A stretch of 64,000 nucleotides of DNA, from assembly GCF_014905175.1 (NCBI RefSeq), contig NC_057790.1, positions 1,736,001 through 1,800,000 on the forward strand. Reading direction: 5' to 3'. How positions within the stretch are numbered: the stretch's first letter is position 1; each line of letters starts with the position of its first letter. Below, one piece after another: positions 12,586-25,226 of this stretch. Origin of the DNA: Aphidius gifuensis. Lineage: Eukaryota; Arthropoda; Insecta; Hymenoptera; Braconidae. Both the position numbers and the translations under genes were made by a program. A model generated the notes under the pieces. The model had not been told where the DNA came from. It saw only the letters and a program-made list of their open reading frames with translations, and did no database searches.

Positions 12586-15500
12586 ATGTCAGAATTTTTA
12601 AAAGTCGCAGTACGATGTCGGCCAATGTCACAGAAAGAAACATCAGAGGGTAATAAGGTAAACATTAAATTGATTGATTGATTTTGCACTTTTATTAAGC
12701 TGTATCGTTTAGCTATTAATTTTTTTTTTTAATATGAGGTCACTATGGAAGTTGGTAAATCAATAGAAAAAAAAAAAAAAATCGTCATAGCTCAATTGCG
12801 TATGGTAAATGGGTATCCTAGGTGACCTAATAGTCAAACACGCAAACTCTATTTAATTTTTTTGTTTGTTATTTTTATTTTTCATATTTATATATTCTTT
12901 TTTTTTTCATACTATATTTATTTATCTCATTATTTATTATTATTAGAGCCTCGATGTGTGCCTATCAGATAATCAAATAAAAAATTGAATATTAATTTTG
13001 CATATTAAACATTCTTGAACGTCATTAAAAAATTTATTATTACATAAAATTACATAAAATTTTAATTTTCTTTTTTTTTCATTAGATATTTATTCACACT
13101 TGAGTTTTATAAATGATATAAATATGCCGGACATTATTTAAAAATTAATATATATTTTTTTTAATTTAATGATTATATGTTATAGCTGAGGGTTATTTGG
13201 TTTAATAAATGATTATTCAAATAATCATATATAGCCTTAGTCAATAGCATGACATTGTCAAAATGTCGAGTTTCGAGGACATGAATGAATTATTTATTGC
13301 CTCTTGTCTAAAGAAACACGTGCAAATAATAACCGCGGAAAATCAAGTGGTTGTAGAAATGGGTGCTATAAATGTCTAGCTTTTATAAGCAATGCTTATC
13401 GATTTATAAAAAAAAAAACAGAAAAAAAAACAACAGTGTATTCATAAAAACTAACATAATTATATAAAGATATTTTTAGTTGAAGAAAAATAAATATTAT
13501 TTTCATTTAAAAAATTTATTTCCCATTTGTTTTTAAATTTAGAATTATTATTTTGATATTATCGATACTATTGCAATTTTAATTTAAAAATAACAATTGT
13601 TGTAATTATTTCAAAGATTGCTGTAACAGTAAATCCAGTATCAAAAACTTGCACTTTAGAAAGTTCAACAGATGGAGGAAAAGTATTTCAATTTGATGCT
13701 GCATTTGGACCAGATTGTACAACTGAACAAGTGTATGAAAATGTTGGTTCAGTGATAGTTGAAGCAGTATTAAATGGTTATAATGGAACAGTATTTGCAT
13801 ATGGACAAACTGGTTGTGGAAAATCACATACTATGAGTGGTTTTGTAGAACGTACACTAGAGCATATATTTGAAGCAACATCAACAGCAAGTTCAAATAC
13901 CCGTTATTTGGCTCTTTTAAGTTATCTAGAAATTTATAATGAAAAATTACGAGATTTATTGCGTGATGATCATATAGACGGACAACTTCAATTGAAAGAA
14001 GATCCCGTACGTGGAACTTATGTTGGTGGGGGACTTCGTGAAGTAACTGTTAAGGATGCAGCTGAATGTTCTCAATTAGTTGTACAAGGAAGTCGTAGAC
14101 GTGCATTAGCCGCAACAAAAATGAATGCAACAAGTTCACGTAGTCATGCTGTATTAACAATTTCAATTGAAGCACTTGCTATGGATGAAAATACAAAAGG
14201 TGGTAGTGCTGTTCGTCGTGGTAGATTACATCTTGTTGATTTAGCTGGTTCAGAAAGACAAGGACGTACTGGTGCAACTGGTGATCGATTGAAAGAAGCT
14301 GCTAGTATTAATTTAAGTTTATCAGCTCTTGGAAATGTAATAAGTGCATTAGCAGCTGGAAATGGTAGACATGTACCTTATCGAGATAGTAAATTAACAA
14401 GGCTATTAAAAGATAGTCTTGGTGGTAATGCTAGAACACTGATGATTGCATGTGTTAGTCCTTCACAGAGTGATGCTGAAGAAACATTGAGTACACTTAG
14501 ATACGCTACTCGTGCACGTTGTATTAAAAATAAACCAATTATTAATGAAGATCCAAAAGATGCTCTGCTGAGACAATATCAATTGGAACTTCAACGATTA
14601 AAAAAATTATTGGAAAATTCAACAAAGACTGAAAGTATTGATGAAGATAGTATTGAACAAATTTCTCTAGATAATCATAATGAACTTGAACACTCTAGTA
14701 CAATTGTAGATCAAAAATTTAAAAATGAATCACAAGTAGTTAGTGAACGAATTAATAGTGAAGAAGTTATTGAAATTCCTGGTGGTCAAATATGGACTGC
14801 TCCAACTCGTCATATTGATGATAAAAGACGTAAAAAACAAGAAATTGCTAAAAAAGAAGTAATGCAAAGACTAGAACGTTTGACTATTGGTGGAGAGGCA
14901 CATGGAGATACAGAATTAAAAAAAAGAAGAGAAAGACGTAGAAGAAGATTAGAAATAATTGCTGCAGCATTAGAAACAAGTGCAAGAGATGGAGATGGTA
15001 GTGCATTTGAAGTTTATGGTCAACTTAAAACAACAGAAGATGCATTAAAAAGAATGGCAAAAAAAACAAAACAACTAGAAGCTGAATCTTTAGATCTTCA
15101 AGTATGTATTTCTTTTTATATTTATCTATATTTATTTTTCAAGTGTATTTACTTGTTAAATTTATTACAGGCATCTTGGGATGCTGATCGTCGTGAACTT
15201 TTACGTCGTGAACTTCTTTCAACGCAAATTTGTGATGCAATGTTACCACATTTACGTCCTGGTTGTCCATTACGTGATATTGCAGCAGTACGAGCAGCTG
15301 CAACTTGGTGTGATGAACTAGGTAGATGGAAATTACCAGACTTCTCATCAAGAATACCACTGCCACCACCTCCATCAATTAATAAAGATACTAGCAAATT
15401 TAAAACAGAGCTAAATAATAACAACGACGATAAAAATAGTGACGATGATTCTGAATCATTTAAAGAAACAAATAAAAATCAATGGAAAGATATTGCTGGA

Positions 15501-15916
15501 TCATATTTTAAACGTAATCGAATTGATGAATTACTTGCAAGAGCCAGAGAAGCTAAAACATTTGGTAAATAATTTTCATTATATATTTTTTAATTGATGT
15601 CAATGATGATTATAATAAAACTCTTGTTTTTTATTCATCAGAGACAGATAGTAGAATTGGAAAATCTGGTGAATTGGATGATTTGATCAACAGCTATAAT
15701 CAGGTTAATCATCAACTAAGTTCAAAATCACTTCCATCAACATCAAGCCAAATGTCAACGAAAACAAATGGACGACCAATTGGCTCTTTTAATGGTTGGC
15801 TTGTTGAAGAAAGTCCATCAGTATGTCGAATTCAATCATCCAGTTCACCACCTATGAAAAAAGTACCACCACGTGTACTTGAAGCACTACATCTTGATAT
15901 GTCACCTTCTTCTTGA
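12586..15916 (+). CDS. Kif17: Kinesin-2 motor protein, KIF17/OSM-3-like
   Basis: Homodimeric kinesin-2 motors carry cargo toward microtubule plus ends in cilia and dendrites. Exons 12586-12657, 13617-15101, 15171-15564 and 15642-15916 give 741 aa. The N-terminal motor begins SEFLKVAVRCRPM. It has the P-loop GQTGCGKSHTM, switch I NATSSRSH and switch II DLAGSE, then HVPYRDSKLTRLLKDSLGGN. The neck reads KNKPIINEDPKDALLRQYQ, the kinesin-2 signature that points to KIF17. A basic coiled coil (KKRRERRRRRLE) and a short tail follow. The protein is shorter than vertebrate KIF17 (about 1030 aa), mainly in the tail. Reading through the second intron would keep an open frame (VCISFYIYLYLFF), but the flanking GTATGT and TTTATTACAG sites argue for splicing. 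A different kinesin-2 subunit is possible but less likely. Confidence 0.88.
13263..13379 (+). other. Small ORF inside kinesin intron 1 (38 aa)
   Basis: ATG to TAG, open for 38 codons with balanced composition (MSSFEDMNELFIASCLKKHV, then QIITAENQVVVEMGAINV). It lies in an otherwise AT-rich intron, and its GC content is clearly above its surroundings. There are no good flanking splice sites that would insert it into the kinesin mRNA. It could be an independent small ORF, a relic of a coding exon, or chance. Confidence 0.2.
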
Positions 15917-16490
15917 CGTAATAATCAAGCATTACAATGCTCATAAGAAAAATTACTATGGAATTTTATTTTTTTCCAGACAAATATCTCTTCCAATACA
16001 TGTATAATTAATTAAAAAATTTATAAAGTTTGTATATTTTAATTTTATACAAATATATATAAATCCGTCTTCGATATACTTTTATAATTTATATATACGA
16101 TCAACTTAGAATATATATTATATATTTCATGTTAAATATTTTTAAAAAATAAGTAGATAAAAAAAAAAATTAAAATATATATTTGGAGTAAAATAGGTTG
16201 AGTTGTTGGGAACAAAAATTAATTTTTTTTTTTCATATAGATTATTTTACAATCATTTATTTATTAAAATTAAAAAAAAATCATTGTTTTTTTTTTTAGC
16301 TAGCTAAGTTTTATATGCATTGATTAAAATTAAAAATTGAACAATTGAGAAAAAAATTGGCTGTAGATCATGCATATGCTGTGTGATATATATTAATATA
16401 TAAAAATAATTATGTACTTTTATGCGAATTTAAAAATTAAAAGTGTGATATCACTTAAAGTGTGGAAATATATTTATATCAATAATAACA
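15917..16490. other. 3' UTR and intergenic sequence after the kinesin
   Basis: AT-rich DNA with several AATAAA-like strings. No gene is seen. Confidence 0.5.
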
Positions 16491-16647
16491 CTAGCACTGT
16501 ATTACCCCAGGTGAAAATAAATGTCGACTAAAAAATTTTATTTCGATTGTCTGAAAATCGAAATAAAATTGATTGGAAAAAAATTTCGAAACTTACCTTT
16601 ACTGCAGTTGATGATGGAAATTTTTCGACTAGTAAAATCGGTATCAT
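16491..16647 (-). CDS. Possible two-exon small peptide, unrecognised
   Basis: Minus strand: TTTTTTTGTTGCAG precedes an exon at 16597-16647 beginning with ATG (MIPILLVEKFPSSTAVK), followed by the strong donor GTAAGT. A TTTCGATTTTCAG acceptor opens a second segment, 16491-16550 (TIEIKFFSRHLFSPGVIQC, then TAG). The splice keeps phase 0 and gives 36 aa. If real, the transcript would start upstream in 16650-17600, divergent from Vps18. I do not recognise the peptide. The segment could also belong to a noncoding RNA or to a longer gene with an unseen upstream exon. Confidence 0.3.
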
Positions 16648-17645
16648 CTGCAACAAAAAAAATTGTATAATTAAAATTAAATAACATTTATAAATTGGAG
16701 TAAATTTTTTTATTGATATTTTATTTTATTATTTTATTTTTTATAAGGAGAAAAAAAAAATAAAAGAATAATAGCTGAAGGAGAAGTAGATTTTTTTTGT
16801 CGACAAATCGACTTTGGATTTCTACCTGGGATATATTGTTTATTTTTTTTTCTTGTAAAAACTGTAAACTGTATGTTATGTTTGTCAAATAATTTATAAT
16901 ATTGTTTAGTCGTTGAGTCGACTAAAATACTGTCAATTTATTCTAATAAAAATCAAAATGTTTTTTGTTTTTTTCTATTTATAATAATAATAGTACTTTT
17001 TTATTGCCTTTATCTATTTAATTATTAAAAAAATTTTAATTAAAAACTATTTTTCATTTAGAAATTCATAGAAATCAAGTCGATATTTTTATTTTTTTTT
17101 TACAAATCAATTTAAAATATATTTTCTACTCTGTTAATTGTTGGCCATCGTACCATTACTACAAAAAATACTTGTAAACAATTTTTTTTATCAATATTAA
17201 ACAAAAAAAAAACACCAATGAATCACTTATTATAAAAAATAAATTTAAATAAATTCCGCATAACAACGTTTCGAAATCGCTCACATTCCGCGCCACTTGT
17301 CAGAGAAAAAAAAAAAAAAGAGATGAAAACAACAAAAGTCAACAACGTCAAAGTGACAGAATGAGTAACACTTTTAATCAGATGTAATTTGTTGATTTTC
17401 AATTATTTATTTAATTGTTAATATCTCGAACAATTTTAAAATTATTTAATCTAAAAAAAAGTGTATTGTTTAATTTAAAATAATGAGAAAAAAAAGGATG
17501 CAATTATTGATTTGATAAATATACACCTAGACTAAAAAACAACGAGGTTATAAAAACATCAAAACATTGTCTAGGGTATATTAATAATACAATAATAATT
17601 AAATAAATTTTTTAATGTTATTATTAATTAAATAAATAAATAATT
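16648..17645. other. Intergenic region upstream of Vps18
   Basis: AT-rich. A less AT-rich patch at 17260-17370 is the likely Vps18 promoter and possibly a bidirectional one. No other gene is seen. Confidence 0.4.
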
Positions 17646-20600
17646 ATGACGTCGATATTTGATCAGTATGAAAGTGCATCACAACGCTCAAAACCATCAG
17701 GATCAGAGCCTATGAAACCTGACATTGTTAGTTGTTTATTAATTATTATTATTATTAAAAATAAATTATAAATACAGAAAATAATAATTTAATTATTTTA
17801 CAGAGTACAACAGGTTTTATACAAATGAAATTAAAAGATGAAGTGCCAATATTTACAAGACAAAAAGTTAATTTTAATCCATCAGATAATATTATTAATT
17901 TTGCTGTTAGCAATAATATAATAATAATTGCAATGGCTAATAATATTATTTTACGTATTGATGTTAAAAGTGGAAATAAAATTGATGAAATTGATTTATC
18001 AAAATATCTTGTTAATATGAAAATAAATGGTTTATTTTTGGATCCACTTGGTAATCATTTGTTAATTGCATTGTTATCAAAAAATGGTGATAATCCACCA
18101 GCTGATTTAATTTATATACATAAAACATCAACAAAAATTAAACAGGTATTATTATAATAATTATTACCAAGTAAAATGTAATTTTGTATTAATTATTTGG
18201 TATAATTTAAGGCTGGTAAATTTAGAGGACATGAAATAACAGCTGTTGGATGGAATTTAAATAATATATCTGATACAACATCTGGACCAATATTACTTGG
18301 AACATCTAGGGGTCTTATTTTTGAAACTGAAATTGGTCTTGATGGTGATAAAATATTTAATACAAGTTTAGAACAATATTTTAAACAGGTAAAAAATTTT
18401 TTTAATATAAATTATTATGATTTTTGTGTTTTAATAAATTTCCATTGCATGTTTAACGAATTAACAACAATCATTTATCATTATTATATGTTTTATTCAT
18501 TCTCAAAAGCTTCCTAATTATTTACCAATTTACGGCAATAAGGAATTAGAAGGATTGGTAAGTTGTTTTTGTTTTTAGAATGTAAGTTTGTCTTATTTAT
18601 AAATTTCATTGACTTGAAATTATCATAACAATATTATTTTTGTAGATGAATCATGGACTTTTTATTGGTATTTATTTACTTTATTTGTTTTTTATTTGTA
18701 GGTTTTTGATATTGGTGAAGATAGCAAGCCACCAATTACTGGTATATCATTTCACAAAGTTCCAAATACAGAAAAATATATAATTATTATTACAACACTC
18801 ATTAGAATTTATCAGTATATTGGTGTTGTTACAAATCCTCAAGAAAAACCACTTCTTCAACAAATATTTAGCAAATATCTAAATGTTCAAGGTATTATTA
18901 TTTATGATGGAAATTAAAATGTGATTAATACAATAATAATATTTATTTTAGAACGTTTTAATCAACTTGAGAGTTCTTTGCCTTATTCCCGAATGCAATT
19001 TTACTTTCCTGCATCAAGAAGTATGCCTCAATCATTTGGCTGGTTAACTGAAACTGGAATACTCTATTCAGAAGTAAGTTTTAAAAATAAAAACAATAAT
19101 TACAAAACATAACTCTTATTGATAATTATAATGTTGTTGTTTTTATTTTTTGAATCAAGGTTGATCCTAGAGAATCAGACAATGTTTTGGTCAAACAAGA
19201 AATGCTTTGTTGTCCTGAAACAAGCTTGAGCAATACAACAATTTCACATAAAACAATTGTACCAATTAATTTTGTTTTAACAAAATTTCATGCACTTTTA
19301 CTTTATGCTGATCATGTCAAAGGAATTTCTTTGTTAAATCAAGAGTTAATATTTGAAGATGTTTATAATGATGTGTGTATTTAAAATTATCATATTTTAA
19401 TTAATTTAATTATTGTATTTAATAAATGATTATGATTACAGACATTTGGAAAATTAATAAACATAACAAAAGATCATATGACTGGTGGTGTTTGGGCACA
19501 TACTGAACGTGCATTATTTAAGTACAAAGTATCTAATGAAGAAAGAAATGTTTGGCAGGTAAATTTTAATTGAAATTGAATCATTAGCTTGTTAATAATC
19601 AATTGGAAGAAATTATTTTATTATTATTATTTATAGATTTATATGGAAAAAGGAGAATTTGGTTTTGCAAAATTATATTGTAAAGGTAATCCAGCACATA
19701 TTGATCAGGTTCTTGTTAAAGAAGCTGAGATGCTTTTCCAAAATAAAGAGTACGTTTTATATTTTCGTTTTTTTTAAATATATTTTTATGCTGAGATTTA
19801 CTTATTTATAAATTTATTCAAGGTATGAAAAGAGTGCATTGACATATGCAGATACACATTCATCTTTTGAAGAAATATCATTGAAATTTCTCCAAGAATT
19901 TAAAATTGAAGCGTTAAAAACATTTTTAAAAAAGGTAAATAAATTATCAACTATTTATTTTAATACTAATAATTAGTAGAAATAATTTTTTCTATTATTT
20001 TCCTAGAAATTGGAAGGTCTAAAACCTCAAGATAAAACTCAGATAACAATGATTGTCGTGTGGGTTGTTGAACTTTTTATGAATCAAATGGGTAATTATA
20101 TTGGCAAGGGTATATCACATTTACAAAATCAACAATATATTGAATTACAAAAACAATTTGATAGTTTTATGGCTATACCAAAAGTTGAAGAATGTATTAA
20201 AAACAATTTAACAACAATATATAATATAATGTCAAGTCATGGAAATAAAGATAATTTAATACGTTTAACAATAATGCATCGTAATTATGAAGAAGTTATA
20301 CGACAACATTTATATAAAAATAATTATTTAGAAGCACTTGAAGTATTAAAAAAACAGGGAAATAAAAATTTATTTTATCAATTTACTGGTACATTACTAC
20401 AAGAATTACCAAAGCCAACAGTTGATGCACTTATTTCACAAGGTTCAAATCTACTACCATCAAGATTATTACCAGCTCTTGTATCATGTGATAGTGATGA
20501 AAAACATGCAAAAGAAGTTATAACATATCTTGAATTTTGTGTTTATCAACAAGGCTGTACTGATCAAGCAATACATAATTTTTTATTATCACTTTATGTT

Positions 20601-21565
20601 AAATTTAAACGTAATGATGTTATGCGTTATATTGGATCACAAGATCAAGATATTACAATGGTACATTATGATGTACATTATGCATTAAGATTATGTCAAG
20701 AATCTGGATTAACAGAAGCTTGTGTACAATTATCAGCATTATTAGGTCTTTGGACAACAGCTGTTGATCTTGCATTAACAATTAATGTTGAATTAGCTAA
20801 ACAAATTGTTGCTATGCCATCACACAATGATAATGAATTGAAAAAAAAATTATGGCTTAAAATTGCTGAACATGTTGTACGTGAACGTGATGATATTCAA
20901 CAAGCAATGGAATTTTTACAACAATGTGATTTAGTACGAATTGAAGATATTTTACCATTTTTTTCTGATTTTGTTACAATTGATCATTTTAAAGATGCAA
21001 TATGTAATTCACTCCAGGAATATAATCAACATATCCAAGATCTTAAAGAAGAAATGCAAGAAGCAACAAAATCTGCTGAAATAATTAGAAAAGATATTCA
21101 ATCATTTCGAACAAGATGTACATTTGTTCATATCACAGACTCATGTAATTTATGTAAAGTGCAATTATTACTACGACCATTTTATGTATTTCCATGTGGA
21201 CATAGATTTCACAGTGATTGTTTAATATCATCATTGACACCAATGCTATCATATGAATGTCAAAATAAATTAACAGATCTTCAACGACAATTGACATCTT
21301 TATCAAATAAAAAAGATGATACAATATCAATTGGTTCAGTATCATTATCAACAAAAGAACAAATTAAAGCTGATATTGATGATCTCATTGCATCAGATTG
21401 TTTATACTGTGGTGATTTTATGATTGAGTAAGTTTTATAATTTATTTTTTCTTAAAAATAATCTCACTAATAACTTGTTAATATTATTTTTTTTATTCTA
21501 GATCTATTGACAAGCCATTTATTGATGAAGAAAATTACGACAAGGTAATGGCCGAATGGGCATAA
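17646..21565 (+). CDS. Vps18: Vps18 (deep orange), HOPS/CORVET tethering subunit
   Basis: Vps18 is a core subunit of the HOPS and CORVET complexes that tether late endosomes and lysosomes before fusion. Coding exons run from 17646-17726 and 17804 onward, through about a dozen pieces, to the stop at 21563-21565. They include a 48-base exon at 18510-18557 (LPNYLPIYGNKELEGL) and one large exon from about 20007 to 21428. The N-terminal half is the Pep3/Vps18 beta-propeller (FGWLTETGILYSE; FVLTKFHALLLYADHVKGIS). The C-terminal half is a helical clathrin-repeat region (LEALEVLKKQGNKNLFYQFT). The end carries the C3H2C3-like RING: CNLCKVQLLLRPFYVFPCGH, RFHSDCLI, then CLYCGDFMIE. The MAEWA ending fits the family. 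Its 3' end lies 120 bases from the convergent glycosylase gene. Confidence 0.93.
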
Positions 21566-21685
21566 ATTATATATATTTTTTGTTAATAATTATTTCATCA
21601 CAAATAGTTATTGTAAATTTTTTTTTTCAATTATTATTTACTATATAAAATTTAATATAATATAATGAAGAAAAAAAAATAGTAT

Positions 21686-22805
21686 TTAAATATTTTCTTC
21701 AGCTTTTTTATCACGTTTACTTACTGAACAATTACCAGCAATATAGAAACGTAAATTTTTACTAGCCCACTCTGTTCCAACACTGTCAATACCAATTCTT
21801 GGGCATTTAATAATTTTATAATTTTCAATGATCGGTGGATTTTCAATCCACATACCTTTCCATGAACACAGTGAATATTTTGTATGTTTTTTTTGGATAT
21901 CAAATGCCATACAAAGTTTTGCTGGACCATTTGTTAATTCATGAATTTTTAATGGCTTTGAATTTGTAGTTATTTTTTTTTTCGATTGACGATTTAATGT
22001 TATTTTTTCTATACCTTCAAGTGGCTCAATTGCTCGAAGAAATACTGATGAACCTTTGCCTGTAATAAATTGTCAGATTAAAGTTAATTCATTTAATTTA
22101 TTTTGTTTTCGAAATACCTTTGCTGGAAATGTTGAAACAATGATACATTCCATATGTGAGATAAACAAATATTGTTCCGGGTGGCATGTACATTGGAATA
22201 TTACGTGGTGTTACACGATTTTGATAAGTCATTGAAGCTTTGTCAATTTCACCCAAGTAACTTTCAGTTTCAACAATTCTACCTTTGAGAATTGTTCCAT
22301 CATCCAAGTGACGAACAAGAATTTTTCCTTGAAATTATATCACAAATTTTATTACAGTTAAAAATATTTTAAATTAAAATATTTACCAAGAAGATTGACA
22401 GCTAGTTTTTCACAATCGGTATCATAAAAATCATAATTTAATCTTTTTAAACAAAGCTGTTTTTCAATGTTAGTTAATGGAGGATCTTCTAATTGCTGCA
22501 ATTCATCTTTCATTGATTCCAAATCTACTGGAGTTTTTAATAATTTTTTTTTCGTGTCCTTGAGATTTTGATTGTTATCCGATGTTTTTTGGCGAGAAAT
22601 TTTTGGATCGTGTCCATCTTTTTTTATCAAATGGCCTTCACTTACAGGAAACTAAGTTTTTATTTAATTATTTATGTTTATACGAACGTAATAAAAAGAA
22701 AACTATTTTATAAAACACACAAACCTTGAGTTTATCCGATTTTATTGTTTCTTTTTTTTCCACATAACCTTCATCATTTCGTTTACGAAGATTCATTTTT
22801 TTCAT
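21686..22805 (-). CDS. MPG: DNA-3-methyladenine (alkyladenine) glycosylase
   Basis: Nuclear base-excision-repair enzyme that removes alkylated and deaminated purines. Exons 22725-22805, 22387-22651, 22118-22327 and 21686-22059 encode 309 aa, close to human MPG (298 aa). The core block reads GRIVETESYLGEIDKASM, where the Glu in VETESY matches the catalytic Glu. It is followed by RNIPMYMPPGTIFVYLTYGM and HCFNISSKG, then SSVFLRAIEPLEG and LTNGPAKLCMAF. The N-terminal 80 residues are Lys-rich and variable, with a basic KRNDEGYVEKKETIKS start. MNLRKRN, three codons downstream, is an alternative start. It is convergent with Vps18, with only 120 bases between stop codons, so the 3' UTRs probably overlap. 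Confidence 0.93.
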
Positions 22806-23577
22806 TTAATTTATTTTAATATTAATCTGAAATTTTAATATTATTAATAATCAAATTTTATTTTTTATATTTAACCAAGTTTTTATAATATTTATGATAC
22901 AATTATTTATTTTCCATGTAAAAAAGAAAATTATTAAAATTTACTGGCAAATTATCGTGAAAATATTTCAATATTATTATGACTACAACAGCTGATAGCA
23001 TTTCTTTAGTATAAATACAATATTTTCCATCGAAAAAATATAAAAGTCATAGATTATTTTTATTTACATTAGAAGAATAAAATTAAAATAGAAAAAATTT
23101 TATTATAACTTATTAAAATCAACATTTAAATAAATAAATCAAAGTACATTTAAATTATTCAATGATAAGCATGTATAAATTATAAATTCAAACTTAAATT
23201 CTTAAAGTTTATATTTTTAACTATATCTAAAGTTATAAAAAATTTGTATTAAATATTAATTAGCAAATGGTGTATTGCCCTCAAGCGACGCTATTTCGAT
23301 TCTCTAGCTTGGCAACAGGCTTGAAATCGAAAAAAAAAAAAGACACATTAAAATGCTTCTGACTGCACAGTGAATATTAAAGATCAATGTATGTATCGAC
23401 AATTAATGTTACACCAATAATTAAAAATAAACATATCTGATACTCGAAAAATCATAGCGAAAAAAACAAAAAAAATAAAACAAGTACATTTAGTTGATGA
23501 AAAAAAATATAAATACATATTTATTGATTAATAAAATATTTTATAATTAATAAATTAAATAATTATTAAACTAATTG
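22806..23577. other. Intergenic, glycosylase promoter side to sugar transporter 3' end
   Basis: AT-rich. A single GC-richer patch at 23270-23335 can fold weakly (TTTCGATT pairs with AATCGAAA across about 22 bases). No gene is seen. Confidence 0.4.
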
Positions 23578-25226
23578 TTAACTACTAATTGTATTAACAC
23601 CCTTTTTGTCAATAGACAATGTTTGTGAATTTTTTTGAATATCAACAAGTGTTTTACCTTTTGTTTCGTTAATAAAAAAATACGTAAATGGTGCTGTAAA
23701 AAATGCTCCAAATGAAAATAATAAAAATATATATTTTTCACCAATAATATTAAGCACAGGTTGAAATGTTTTTGTTGTTAAAAATGATAATATTGATAAA
23801 CTACCAGAAAAAAACATTGATGCATATGTTTTAGTATTATGTTCAAATAATTCACCCAATAATGCACCTGGTACTGGAATCATTCCTAGTGATATCGAAA
23901 AATTAAATAATAAAAGACCAATTATTGGAAGAGCTATTAAATTATTTGGATGATAATTTAATGATAAAAGATGAAAATGCAAACTAAGAATAATCATTGA
24001 TAAACATGTACCAATACTTGATGATATTAATAAAAAACGTCTTCCAAATTTATCAATAACAAATGTTGCTGTAATACCAGCAATAACAGTACAAAAACCA
24101 AGTAAAATAACAACATTACTTGGCTTAATATTAATTTTACTTTTAATTACTATTATTTCAGCATAATAACTCATAATATTATGACCACTTAATAATAAAA
24201 ATATATTTAATATCAATAATGATATAATATTTTTACGATTATTTGGCTTATTAAATTCCATTAATTTTTCTTTTAAATTTAAATTATCATTTCCAATGAA
24301 TAATTTTATTTCATTTATTTCTTTTGATATAATGGCATTTGGTTTGTACCATTTTAATGATTGTTCAGCTTTTTTTTCATTATTCATGAGTATGTAATAA
24401 TAAGGTGAGTCGGGAATAAATGAAAATAATATTATAAAAATTATGATTATTGTTAAAACAACATATCCAAATTCTTCGAGTTTTAAATATGGACCTATTA
24501 TATTTCCCAACAATGCACCAAATGATGCTGTATTTGTTGTCAAAAGAATCTTAAAAAGAAAAAAAATAAATTATAATTATTAATTATATATTTATTAAAA
24601 TTGAGAAACAAGTTAATTAATTTTTTTTTTTACCAAAGAACCACGAATTGAAGAGTCAGCAATTTCACTAATGTAGAGTGATATTGCCGACCATGTTATA
24701 CCAGAGCCAATGCCGCAAAAAATTCTTGCAGAATACAACCATAATACTGAATTTGAAAATATCATTGATGACCAGCCAATTGTTATTGGCAAAGTAGCCA
24801 TTAAAATTGTATTTTTTCTACCAACAATTCCTAGATAATAAACTTATTTTAAAATGATTAATTTTGATTTTATTTTAATCATTAATACCTTGCAATATTG
24901 CACCGATAATAACACCAAAAAATCTACCAAGATTTACTAATGAAGCAACCCAAGATGCTTCAGATTCAGTTAATTTAAATGACGTTTCGATATTTGGAAT
25001 TGTTAGCTTTGCTAAAAATGGTGATGTCCATCCATTTGAAAGACCAGCTGATAAAACGGCAAGTGATACTTTAAATTGTAATATTACAAATTTTAATTTT
25101 TTTTAAATACCAAAGGGCATTTTAAATCTGTATATTTTTATTATAATAAATTATTAATTTTATTGTTTAATATTCACCGATAATACAAGCAAGCCATTGT
25201 GACCAAAATATATTTCTAGCAGCCAT
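23578..25226 (-). CDS. MFS sugar transporter, facilitated trehalose transporter (Tret1)-like
   Basis: Twelve-helix sugar porter of the major facilitator superfamily, expected in the plasma membrane. Exons 25178-25226, 24889-25068, 24634-24830 and 23578-24549 encode 465 aa, a normal length. Sugar-porter motifs in order: SEASWVASLVNLGRFFGVII, the GIVGRKN loop after helix 2, RIFCGIGSGITW and YISEIADSSIRG, PDSPYYY in place of PESPRxL, DKFGRRFLL after helix 8, GELFEHN, and NETKGKTL at the C-terminus. Insects carry many such genes and the substrate (trehalose, glucose or another sugar) cannot be read from sequence. The loop between helices 6 and 7 is unusually rich in Asn and Lys. Confidence 0.88.

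Noticed and set aside
12786..12835. tRNA-like TAGCTCAATTG string in the kinesin intron
   Set aside because: An A-box-like match only; no B box and no folding.
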